A DNA stretch of 5,789 bases from Bacteroidota bacterium (GCA_023430465.1 JAEZAM010000089.1:1-5789), one strand, 5' to 3'; shown: positions 1 through 5,789, counted from the first letter of the stretch. The notes: a model not told the origin generated them from the letters alone. A program made the numbers and translations.

Positions 1-75
1 CAAGAGCAGCAACAACAACTACAACAACAGCAACAGCAGCAACACCAGCAGCAACAGCAACAACAGCAACAACAA
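1..75 (+). repeat. CAA/CAG triplet tract encoding polyglutamine
   Basis: Twenty-five codons starting at base 1 are almost all CAA or CAG and encode 22 Gln, broken only by Glu2, Leu7 and His15. The tract may continue upstream of the window. CAA and CAG are intermixed, with no long run of one codon, so it is not a pure microsatellite. It leads directly into a charged helix-like segment in the same frame, which indicates it is translated. It probably forms a flexible or coiled linker between an unseen N-terminal region and the CHAT part. Confidence 0.9.
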
Positions 76-1905
76 CCGTTAAGCGAAGAAGAACGCTCCC
101 GACTTCTGAAGGAATGGCGACGGCAGATGGAAAGGATGAACCAGTCTTATTCCAAAGATCTGTCGCACCGCGACTTTATCGATGATATGAAAATGGACAT
201 GCCCACCAGCTCAGGCGCCAACGACATGGCTGAATCAGTCGCTCCCGGCGACGATGAGCCGCCCGCTCCCGGTCCGCGATATCTTCAAAACCGCTTCTCC
301 GATGCCGACACTTCAGCGGATATACAGCAATACCTTATACCGCAAAAAAAATATCGTCTCTCTATTCGTATCGGCGAAACTGAAGCCGGCTGGCAACAGG
401 CTACTGCCGAAGTACCGCTTCAGGATGTTTTTGAACACGACATCACTGCGCCTGAAACCATTCGCATCGTAATGCAGCCCGAAGACGGATCAGCACCTCA
501 AACGGCGGATATCCTGCTTGCATTCACCGGTAATTCCACCGTTGCGGATTTTACCATCACTCCATTCCCGGCGGACTACTTCGCCTGTTTCATCGAAGCC
601 TATCACCGCAACCGGAAGCTGCAAACGCTGCGCGTTTCGATCCGCGTGCGGCAGACCGACGCTGCTGCTGACCGGGATGGAATTAAAACCGAACTCGTTT
701 TCAGCACGGGTCCACAACCACTGCAATTCGATGCCCCTGTTCACTTTGATGCCTCCTATACCCTCCGCAACACCGATGGCGAATCCGCGGTAAGCGGGAT
801 GATGGCGGGCAGCCCCATCCCTATGTATTTTTCGGCAGGCCTTGACGCATTGCTCAATGAGATCAAATTGATACTGCAGCGCGCAGTGATGGATATCGAT
901 AAATACCCGGAAGATATTTATCATGAAAATAACCAACAGTTATTGCTCAAGCTCGCGCTGAAAGGGAACAACCTCTTCGTCAACCACCTCCAAGGCCGAT
1001 CCCTGCAAGGGCCGCTGCAGGTGATCACCAACCGGCCGGGTTTTGTTCCGCTCGACTTTGTATACGAACCCGCACCGCCCGCACTCGATGCAAAACTGTG
1101 TGCCCATGCAAAAGATGCCCTGGAAAAAGGAGCCTGCCAGGGTTGTTATGATAAAACTATCTCTCCGGCACCGTTTATTTGCCCGATGGGATTTTGGGGA
1201 TTCAGTCATGTCATCGAGCGCACCGCCAGTGAACAAGCTGGCGCGCAGCCCGGAGATTACCTGATCCGGCCGCAGCCTGTGGGTGAACGGAATGCACTGG
1301 AAATATTTCGCAATATTCTCTACGCCTCCAGCGCACGCATCGATGCGGCGGATAAAACAACCACGGAAACCCTTTACAACCGGATCAAAAAATTCCAGTC
1401 GGCCAAAGCTGCTGCCAGTTGGGATGAATGGAAGACGTTTACGAAAGAGCTCAACCCCGATTGCATGATCCTGATCGTTCACGTGGAGAACAACGATGTG
1501 GTCGATGAAGAGCAGATGGAAATAGGGGAGAAGAAATTTCTTTTGCAAAATTATTTCGATGCCAGTTGTATTAAACCTGTTCCCGGCGAGCGATCGCCGC
1601 TGATGATTGTGATCGGTTGCGAAACGAATAACATCGCCAACCAGGGATTTGATATCAGTTCGCGGCTTATGCAGGGAGGTGCGGCCATCGTCATCTCCAA
1701 TTTTACCCGGATCACCGGCCGCCGTGCCGCTGCCATGGTCATCAGATTGCTGGAAATGCTGGAGAAGAATGCCGCGGGCGGAAAACTGCTCGGCGAGGTG
1801 ATCCTGCAACTCCGCCGCGATATGCTATCCCGCGGAATACTTTCCGGTCTCACCCTCGTCGCGGCCGGCGACGCCAATTGGAAATTAACCACCGCTCATG
1901 TATAA
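1..1905 (+). CDS. CHAT-domain (caspase-like) protease, 5' end outside window
   Basis: This is the 3' part of a larger gene. The frame is open from base 1, so 634 codons are visible and the true start lies upstream. In order (visible codons) it shows a glutamine tract at 1-25, a charged helix-like segment at about 27-60, a Pro/Ser/Asp-rich linker at about 66-92, a strand-rich region of unknown family at about 115-260, and a CHAT domain at about 280-634. CHAT signs are the strand ending FVPLDFVYEP, the segment FWGFSHVIER, the catalytic-type His494 in ILIVHVENND and Cys540 in MIVIGCETN, followed by GGAAIVISNF. CHAT proteins are clan CD cysteine proteases related to caspases and separase. Four cysteines (367, 379, 382, 394; spacing C-x11-C-x2-C-x11-C) inside the domain could bind zinc. 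The stop overlaps the MBL gene start, so the two are coupled. No transmembrane segment or signal peptide is visible, so it is probably cytoplasmic. Substrate and trigger are unknown; cleavage of the MBL partner is an inference. Confidence 0.85.
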   Translation, partial: QEQQQQLQQQQQQQHQQQQQQQQQQPLSEEERSRLLKEWRRQMERMNQSYSKDLSHRDFIDDMKMDMPTSSGANDMAESVAPGDDEPPAPGPRYLQNRFSDADTSADIQQYLIPQKKYRLSIRIGETEAGWQQATAEVPLQDVFEHDITAPETIRIVMQPEDGSAPQTADILLAFTGNSTVADFTITPFPADYFACFIEAYHRNRKLQTLRVSIRVRQTDAAADRDGIKTELVFSTGPQPLQFDAPVHFDASYTLRNTDGESAVSGMMAGSPIPMYFSAGLDALLNEIKLILQRAVMDIDKYPEDIYHENNQQLLLKLALKGNNLFVNHLQGRSLQGPLQVITNRPGFVPLDFVYEPAPPALDAKLCAHAKDALEKGACQGCYDKTISPAPFICPMGFWGFSHVIERTASEQAGAQPGDYLIRPQPVGERNALEIFRNILYASSARIDAADKTTTETLYNRIKKFQSAKAAASWDEWKTFTKELNPDCMILIVHVENNDVVDEEQMEIGEKKFLLQNYFDASCIKPVPGERSPLMIVIGCETNNIANQGFDISSRLMQGGAAIVISNFTRITGRRAAAMVIRLLEMLEKNAAGGKLLGEVILQLRRDMLSRGILSGLTLVAAGDANWKLTTAHV

Positions 1906-2965
1906 CATCCATTTGCTCCCCGCCACCTTTGGCGATTCCATCCTGATCGAGTACGGCAAAGACGGCGATCCGAAGTACATCCTGATCGACGGAGGTCCCT
2001 ATTATCAATTTGATGACATATGGTCCGCACTGCAGGCAGCGGCACCTGCAATCACCAAGATCGAACTCCTTGTCGTCACTCACATCGACATCGACCATAT
2101 TGATGGTATTGTAAAAATGCTGAACCAGACGAATCTTCCATTTACCATCAATGAGGTATGGTTCAATGGCAGGGAGCAACTGGAACAGGCTGCTAAGTTT
2201 GTCGGAGATGACAGCCTCGGCTCCTTGCAGGGCGAGTACCTGAGTCGCCTGATCCGTGAGAAAAAACTGCCATTGAATGTAAGTTTCGGCGAGAAGCCAG
2301 TCTGTATATTTGATTATAACGAAAAGTTGCCTGAAGTGACACTGGAAGGTGGCATGAAGATCACGTTACTGGGACCCGGTGTGAAAGACCTCGCCGACCT
2401 CATCCCGGTATGGGACAAAGAATTGAAGGGGCGTGACATTGAAGGGGAATGGGCAGATGAGACTCGCTACGCCGATATGCTGGGCGAGCATGTCGATCAA
2501 CTGATGGAAGAAGAACATGAACCGGACGACAGTGAAGCAAACCGCAGCAGTATTGCTTTTCTGGCTACCTATAAAGGAAAGACCTGCCTGTTTGCAGCGG
2601 ACTCACCCACAGAAAATCTGCAGCGCTCCGTGCAGGCTCTGCTGGACCGTACCGGCGACGAGCTGCTGGAGGTCGATGCCTGGAAGCTGGCACATCATGG
2701 CAGCAAAAAAAGTACACAGGATGGAATCATGAAACTGATCAGCGCACCTGTTGTATTGGTATCGTCAGATGGAAAGCGGTATAAACACCCCGATGAAGTA
2801 GTGATTGCCAAATTGCTGAAGTACAAACAGGGGGAGATAAGTTTTTATTTCAACTATCGTACAAAGTACAATAGCATGTGGGATGAAGCTGCATTGAAGG
2901 AAGAGTATGGATTTGAGGTTTTCTTTCCCGCAGGCGCTACACCGGGCGTCACCATTCAATTATAA
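1898..2965 (+). CDS. ComEC-like MBL-fold metallo-hydrolase (putative nuclease)
   Basis: A 355-residue MBL-fold enzyme. The N-terminus (HLLPATFGDSILIEYG, then ILIDGG) is the usual first strands of the fold. The metal motif is THIDIDHIDG (His62, Asp64, Asp66, His67), the HxDxDH variant typical of the ComEC/Rec2 branch rather than HxHxDH. Further ComEC-like motifs follow in order: Asn215 in ANRSSIAF, Asp235 in LFAADS, LAHHGS at 264-269, and SSDG...HP at 289-298. No membrane segments are present, so this is a stand-alone soluble domain. Between the strand ITLLGP (155-160) and Asn215 there is an insertion of about 50 residues, much longer than in ComEC and strongly acidic (19 Asp/Glu in residues 161-214). 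The ATG lies inside the last codons of the CHAT gene (8-bp overlap) with no Shine-Dalgarno sequence, suggesting translation depends on the upstream gene. ComEC-type domains are linked to DNA degradation, so nuclease activity is plausible; phosphodiesterase or other hydrolase activity is not excluded. Confidence 0.9.
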   Translation: MYNIHLLPATFGDSILIEYGKDGDPKYILIDGGPYYQFDDIWSALQAAAPAITKIELLVVTHIDIDHIDGIVKMLNQTNLPFTINEVWFNGREQLEQAAKFVGDDSLGSLQGEYLSRLIREKKLPLNVSFGEKPVCIFDYNEKLPEVTLEGGMKITLLGPGVKDLADLIPVWDKELKGRDIEGEWADETRYADMLGEHVDQLMEEEHEPDDSEANRSSIAFLATYKGKTCLFAADSPTENLQRSVQALLDRTGDELLEVDAWKLAHHGSKKSTQDGIMKLISAPVVLVSSDGKRYKHPDEVVIAKLLKYKQGEISFYFNYRTKYNSMWDEAALKEEYGFEVFFPAGATPGVTIQL

Positions 2966-2994
2966 CCAAGGCATAGCCACCGTGATTGTTGAAT

Positions 2995-3981
2995 TTATTT
3001 ATAATATTCAATGGCGTGATCAATAGCAAAAATCGGAATATCCACCGCGAAACTGCGGAATCTGCGCAATCGATTCAGGTTATCAATGACAACCAGGTTA
3101 TTGAATGTGTAGCCGTGCGATTTACCCGTCAATGCCGGATACCTGCTATGCGGCTCATCAATCATCGGTTCAAACTGCAGACCAGTTAATAGTGGAATAT
3201 CGTTCTCCCTGCCGTTAACTACCAACTTATGCAACCGGGCGCCGTACAATAATTTCCGTAAGTTGTAAAGATTGTCACCGCTCGTCGCACGTGTGTAAAC
3301 CTGATAAGTCACTTCTTCTACTGGTGGCGCATCTACCGGAGAATTGAACCTGTTTACGATCTGATCGACATTTCCAAGGCTCCCGTAGGAATAAAAATCA
3401 CTGCTTTTCCATGCTTGCGAAGGGTCTGAGTTGGGGTGAAATATATGGCTGTAACTCAAGATTGTCCCATCGGCTTCATGAACACTGGCACTGAATTCAT
3501 CGGGGCTGCCTGACCACGACAATTCGTACCTGGAACCCATCACTGTTTTTGTAAAGGTTGTATTTGTGATTGTGCCATCTGGATGCACTTCCCGCATATT
3601 ACTTAGTACACCGCTTGCATCATAAGAAATGATAAGATTAAAAATCCCTGATATTCCAGGATAGGTATAGTCAACGTGGGTCAGATTATGGTCGACATCA
3701 TAATTAAATACATATTCCGCATCGCCATAAGCATCGTTCGTCACTGATACCATTATCTTTCTGTTAGTGGTATCGTAGGTGTAAGTTTCCTTTGACACAC
3801 CCAGGGTTTCCGAACTGTCAAAAGTGTGATATGTATATGTAATTGACTTGATGAGCAAAGTCGAATCGACGGTAACTGGATCGGGTTCTGTGGTAGGGGG
3901 TGCTGACAGTTCAGGCTGGCACGAGGAGAGGAAAACTGCAAATAATAAAAGAGTTAAAAAACTTGTTAGCAGGTTGCGCAT
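2995..3981 (-). CDS. Lipoprotein of unknown function, YD-rich (downstream paralogue)
   Basis: A 328-residue protein with a lipoprotein signal peptide: Arg2, a hydrophobic core at about 4-19 and a lipobox LSSC with Cys21 as lipidation site, followed by a Pro/Thr-rich spacer. The mature part is rich in Tyr, Asp, Ser and Thr and contains short YD-type strands (TYDTTNRKI, NYDVDHNLTHV, SYDASGVLSNM) resembling YD/RHS-like beta repeats in Bacteroidota lipoproteins. No enzyme motif is visible. It is colinear with the upstream paralogue: DSTLLIKS sits at residues 39-46 in both, TYDxxNRKI at 68-76 in both, and both end in IEYYK. It starts 20 bp after the stop of that gene with no promoter or Shine-Dalgarno sequence in the gap, so the two are probably cotranscribed. 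It converges on the MBL gene with a 29-bp gap. I infer attachment to the cell envelope; the function is not recognised. Confidence 0.85.
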   Translation of the reverse strand: MRNLLTSFLTLLLFAVFLSSCQPELSAPPTTEPDPVTVDSTLLIKSITYTYHTFDSSETLGVSKETYTYDTTNRKIMVSVTNDAYGDAEYVFNYDVDHNLTHVDYTYPGISGIFNLIISYDASGVLSNMREVHPDGTITNTTFTKTVMGSRYELSWSGSPDEFSASVHEADGTILSYSHIFHPNSDPSQAWKSSDFYSYGSLGNVDQIVNRFNSPVDAPPVEEVTYQVYTRATSGDNLYNLRKLLYGARLHKLVVNGRENDIPLLTGLQFEPMIDEPHSRYPALTGKSHGYTFNNLVVIDNLNRLRRFRSFAVDIPIFAIDHAIEYYK

Positions 3982-4001
3982 AAAGTTGGAGATGACATTG
4001 T

Positions 4002-5009
4002 TTATTTATAATACTCTATAACGTATTCAGAACGGAAATTTCTGGAATAGTAAGACTGGCAGTCGAATTTTTTCAACCGACCGAGGCTGTCAATTGATGC
4101 AGTGTTGATGAACGGATATTCTTCATCGAGAATACTGTCATACCTTCTGCCAGTGAGGATAGGTCTGCTGCCGCTGATAACATCGGCATCTAAAAAGTCG
4201 AATTCAAGCGATGAAAGGCTGAAGGTACTGTCCCAGGCGGATTCCGGTAAGCCAACGAGTTGCTCCCCCATCAGCTGTCTACGAAAATTACTGAGGTTGC
4301 CGCCTGCGTTTGCCCGGCTTTCTGCTCTCAGAATAGTTACGATAGTAGTATTGCCTGAAGCGGGTGAATATTCGTAAAATTCACGTTCGGTATCCCCGTT
4401 ATTGTCATAAATGCGGCGGAAGATACTGTGTGATCCGGGTGACCAAACAGGGTTTTCGGTACGGACAGAGACCAGTCTACGGTCGAAATCAAACTCTGCC
4501 GAAAAAATATTGTCATAGTGCGTAAAGTTTAAGCTGTAGGCACCCCCATTACGGTCCTTGGTAAACGTTTGTTGAACGTTCCTTCCGCTCAACCACCGGG
4601 TGTTCCTTTTCGTTATTACCTGCTCGGAGTCATATGTGACCTCAAAATCCCGGTTATTACCCGCGGAGGCAGGGTTTGTGTAGCGGACTTTGACAAGTGT
4701 GGGGTTGCTGAATTCGTTATAAAAGTGTTCGAACACAACGGGCCCACGGTCCTCAAATAATTCGCTGGAAGCTGAAACGGTAATCTTCCGGTTTTGCTGA
4801 TCGTAGGTTATTGTTTCAGTTACGGGTCCGATTACCTCTGCGGAATTCGGATTGTAAATCCTGGTTGTTACCGATTTTATGAGTAGAGTCGAGTCGTAGG
4901 TGGATGGAGGTGTTACCGGAGGGTCAGTAGGTTCTGCCTGGCATCCGATGAAAATGGCCGCGACTGTAATAAAGGCAAATAGCCTGTAAAAGGGGAGCTT
5001 GTGTTTCAT
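4002..5009 (-). CDS. Lipoprotein of unknown function, YD-rich (upstream paralogue)
   Basis: A 335-residue predicted lipoprotein, first gene of a two-gene minus-strand unit. Basic residues at 2-9 precede a hydrophobic core (about 10-22) and a slightly atypical lipobox FIGC with Cys23, followed by a Pro/Thr-rich spacer. Blocks shared with its neighbour include DSTLLIKS (39-46), ETxTYDxxNRKIxVS (65-79), a later N-L-x-N-x-R-x-x-L-x-G-x-x-L block, an LTG block, D-x-L-x-R-L-K-K-F and the terminal IEYYK. The central third differs strongly, so the duplication is old. No catalytic or binding motif is recognised. The ATG is chosen because it is followed at once by a complete signal peptide. The upstream sequence is AT-rich with no Shine-Dalgarno sequence, as is usual in Bacteroidota. 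It is probably anchored in the cell envelope; the role is unknown. Confidence 0.86.
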   Translation of the reverse strand: MKHKLPFYRLFAFITVAAIFIGCQAEPTDPPVTPPSTYDSTLLIKSVTTRIYNPNSAEVIGPVTETITYDQQNRKITVSASSELFEDRGPVVFEHFYNEFSNPTLVKVRYTNPASAGNNRDFEVTYDSEQVITKRNTRWLSGRNVQQTFTKDRNGGAYSLNFTHYDNIFSAEFDFDRRLVSVRTENPVWSPGSHSIFRRIYDNNGDTEREFYEYSPASGNTTIVTILRAESRANAGGNLSNFRRQLMGEQLVGLPESAWDSTFSLSSLEFDFLDADVISGSRPILTGRRYDSILDEEYPFINTASIDSLGRLKKFDCQSYYSRNFRSEYVIEYYK

Positions 5010-5331
5010 TAATAACTAGTTGTTTGTAAACAGGCCTGCTTTAACCACGGCTCCCTTATGATTTGCAAATCAATGAGGAAATGCGCAGGGTCGCGGAAAG
5101 TTTTATCATCATCAGGCCAATTGAGGCACAGGGCAATCGCAAAGATTGACCTTGAAGAAGATGAAATGGGTGGCTCATGTTTGGAGTTTTGGCAGCACAA
5201 GAACGAAAAGAAAACTGGAATTCCCGAGTTTTTCGGTATTTATTTGCGATGTAAGGGGCAAGAGTCCCTCAGGGCGAACAGGACTTAAACCGGAGGAGTG
5301 GTGGGCGGGTGTCTAATTTTTCCATAAATAA
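5010..5331. other. Intergenic region without a convincing gene
   Basis: About 320 bp lie between the lipoprotein unit and the tRNA-Glu promoter. Two short open frames overlap here on opposite strands (63 codons on minus, 76 on plus), but neither shows a recognisable domain or signal peptide. The region should contain the promoter and 5' leader of the minus-strand lipoprotein genes, yet I found no clear TAnnTTTG box on that strand. Three short palindromes cluster near the lipoprotein start: TGTTT-GT-AAACA at 5021-5032, CAGGCCTG at 5031-5038, and a perfect 14-bp one at 5059-5072. Confidence 0.6.
5059..5072. promoter_or_regulatory. 14-bp perfect palindrome, possible operator
   Basis: TGATTTGCAAATCA is a perfect inverted repeat with no spacer. 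It lies 50-63 bp upstream of the ATG of the first lipoprotein gene, a position suited to a dimeric regulator's operator. No regulator gene is in the window and no second copy was seen, so it could be chance in AT-rich DNA. Confidence 0.25.
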
Positions 5332-5363
5332 TTTGGCGACTAAAACACCGGCCCTTATCTTTG
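5332..5363 (+). promoter_or_regulatory. Bacteroidota-type promoter of the tRNA-Glu gene
   Basis: The -33 element TTTG (5332-5335) is followed by a 20-nt spacer and a -7 element TATCTTTG (5356-5363), matching the Bacteroidota primary sigma factor consensus TTTG / TAnnTTTG. Transcription would start near 5370, leaving a leader of only about 8 nt before the tRNA. This is the clearest promoter in the window and a good marker for the phylum. Confidence 0.8.
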
Positions 5364-5377
5364 CCGTCCCTTAAAAC

Positions 5378-5449
5378 GGCCCGTTCGTCTAAGGGCTAGG
5401 ACACCACCCTTTCACGGTGGTGATACGGGTTCGAATCCCGTACGGGCTA
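5378..5449 (+). tRNA. tRNA-Glu (anticodon UUC)
   Basis: A complete 72-nt cloverleaf. Acceptor stem GGCCCGT (5378-5384) pairs with ACGGGCT (5442-5448), with a G-U first pair and discriminator A5449. The D-arm is GTCT/GGAC (5387-5390 and 5399-5402). The anticodon stem is CCACC/GGTGG (5404-5408 and 5416-5420) with loop CTTTCAC, giving anticodon TTC at 5411-5413, which reads GAA/GAG (Glu). The T-arm is ACGGG-TTCGAAT-CCCGT (5425-5441). CCA is not encoded; the next bases are CAA. It has its own promoter and terminator, so it appears to be a single-gene transcription unit. Confidence 0.96.
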
Positions 5450-5450
5450 C

Positions 5451-5479
5451 AAAGCTCCAGCATTGCTGGGGCTTTTTTT
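5451..5479 (+). terminator. Intrinsic terminator of the tRNA-Glu unit
   Basis: A 9-bp stem AGCTCCAGC (5453-5461) / GCTGGGGCT (5465-5473) with one G-T wobble and a 3-nt loop ATT is followed by a run of seven T (5473-5479). It begins two bases after the tRNA, a normal place for rho-independent termination. Confidence 0.88.
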
Positions 5480-5531
5480 ATCGCGCCTCCCGCACCCAGC
5501 CCGCGGCGCCTTCGATACGCCTCGCTGCGCT

Positions 5532-5555
5532 CCCTTCGACAGGCTCAGGGCAAGC
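5532..5555. repeat. CCCTTCGACAGGCTCAGGG repeat element, copy 1
   Basis: This short element (CCCTTCGACAGGCTCAGGG then CAAGC) has complementary ends CCCT/AGGG. It interrupts the first unit of the array between the TCGCTGCGCTC block and the CTCAG-ACC block, where the second unit has a different palindromic segment, so it looks like a separate insertion or a swapped module. Confidence 0.75.
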
Positions 5556-5610
5556 GGTTGCTCAGTCACCGCTGGCGTAAACGATCCAGCATCCAGCACC
5601 CCGATATCAG

Positions 5611-5658
5611 GGCCCTTCGATACGCGCATTCGCTGCGCTCATGCGCTACTCAGGGACC
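5611..5658. repeat. Long imperfect hairpin in the second repeat unit
   Basis: GCGCAT (5624-5629) pairs with ATGCGC (5641-5646) around an 11-nt loop, and further out CCCT (5613-5616) pairs with AGGG (5652-5655), with outer GG/CC. The result is an imperfect stem-loop of about 48 nt typical of palindromic intergenic repeats. It is not followed by a T-run on either strand, so it is not a normal terminator. Confidence 0.6.
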
Positions 5659-5750
5659 ATGGCGTACCGTTCAATTAAAAATTAAAAAAAGTGCGGATTT
5701 GCTCTCGTTCTCTTTCTCGCATCCAGCATCCAGTTCTCAGGGCCCTTCGA

Positions 5751-5789
5751 CCCTTCGACAGGCTCACTTCGACAGGCTCAGTGCAAGCA
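5751..5789. repeat. CTTCGACAGGCTCA repeat, nested tandem copies
   Basis: The element of 5532-5555 recurs here twice in a row: CCCTTCGACAGGCTCA (5751-5766), then CTTCGACAGGCTCA (5767-5780) ending GTGCAAGCA. A partial extra copy, CCCTTCGA, precedes them at 5743-5750. The stutter suggests slippage or unequal recombination within the array. It continues past the window end. Confidence 0.75.

Larger units (their letters stand above)
5509..5789. repeat. Composite array of interspersed palindromic repeats
   Basis: A non-coding mosaic built from blocks that recur in the same order. CCTTCGATACGC occurs at 5509-5520 and 5614-5625; TCGCTGCGCTC at 5522-5532 and 5630-5640; a CTCAG-ACC-TGGCGTA block at 5561-5579 and 5649-5666; ATCCAGCATCCAG at 5584-5596 and 5721-5733; TCAGGGCCCTTCGA at 5607-5620 and 5737-5750. 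This gives two units of roughly 105 and 130 bp plus the start of a third, which runs off the window end. The second unit has an insert of AT-rich sequence (about 5668-5700). Such CTTCGA...CTCAGGG elements recur between genes in many genomes and resemble REP/BIME-type elements. No transposase or RAYT gene is visible. Open frames across it are incidental. Confidence 0.8.

Noticed and set aside
940..1809. Long antisense open frame (289 codons) inside the CHAT gene
   Set aside because: It lies fully opposite a gene with clear protease motifs, has no recognisable domain and is rich in residues expected from reverse-reading coding DNA. The same applies to the minus frames at 490-936, 1551-1892 and 1850-2179.
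127..1905. ATG at 127 as the real start of the CHAT gene
   Set aside because: The frame stays open for 42 codons upstream to the window edge, and those codons have protein-like content (Gln tract then a charged helix). No ribosome site or promoter marks 127, so a 5'-truncated gene is more likely.
2966..2994. Bidirectional terminator between the convergent MBL and lipoprotein genes
   Set aside because: The 29-bp gap has only a 3-bp GGC/GCC inverted repeat and no T-run fitting a stem, so no intrinsic terminator can be supported.
5009..5200. 63-codon minus-strand frame whose stop overlaps the lipoprotein ATG as TAATG
   Set aside because: The TAATG overlap is suggestive of coupling, but the protein has no recognisable motif or signal peptide and the overlap can arise by chance in AT-rich sequence. 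Conservation in relatives would be needed to call it.
5058..5288. 76-codon plus-strand frame upstream of the tRNA
   Set aside because: No domain, no ribosome site, and it overlaps the other short frame on the opposite strand. It has no feature that separates it from random open sequence.
5378..5449. tRNA-Glu as an integration site for a mobile island
   Set aside because: No integrase gene and no duplicate of the tRNA 3' end are present, and the tRNA keeps its own terminator immediately downstream.
5463..5678. Open frames across the repeat array on both strands
   Set aside because: They start in the terminator or repeats and are made of repeated GC-rich blocks; they are not genes.
5509..5789. 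CRISPR array
   Set aside because: Repeated blocks have unequal lengths and spacings, no constant repeat-spacer pattern, and no cas gene is nearby.

Overview
The window looks like chromosomal DNA from a Bacteroidota bacterium, possibly of the Chitinophagales/Saprospirales type; the finer placement is a guess. The evidence is a textbook Bacteroidota promoter (TTTG, 20-nt spacer, TAtcTTTG) in front of a tRNA-Glu gene, the absence of Shine-Dalgarno sequences before every visible start codon, and two tandem lipoproteins of the YD-rich kind common in that phylum.

Layout. Positions 1-2965 (+ strand) hold a two-gene operon. The first gene enters the window already open. It encodes a glutamine-rich tract, a beta-rich region and a C-terminal CHAT (caspase-like) cysteine protease domain with a visible His/Cys pair. 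The second gene overlaps its 3' end by 8 bp and encodes a ComEC-like metallo-beta-lactamase (MBL) fold hydrolase with an HxDxDH metal motif and a long acidic insertion. Positions 2995-5009 (- strand, convergent) hold two tandem paralogous lipoproteins of unknown function, 20 bp apart. Positions 5010-5331 hold no convincing gene, only short palindromes that could be operators. Positions 5332-5479 are a complete tRNA-Glu(UUC) unit: promoter, tRNA and intrinsic terminator. From 5509 to the window end there is a composite array of interspersed repeats, which runs off the edge.

How the genes may work together. The CHAT protease and the MBL hydrolase are translationally coupled and almost certainly act together. 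CHAT domains are common effectors or activators in bacterial conflict systems, and ComEC-type MBL domains are linked to DNA degradation. The simplest model is a two-component immune module in which the protease, once triggered, cleaves and activates a hydrolase, probably a nuclease. I recall recent reports of caspase-like protease/nuclease pairs (called canu) in phage defence that fit this layout; I could not check this here. The sensing part would lie in the N-terminal region outside the window. The lipoprotein pair, the tRNA unit and the repeats appear functionally unrelated to this module.
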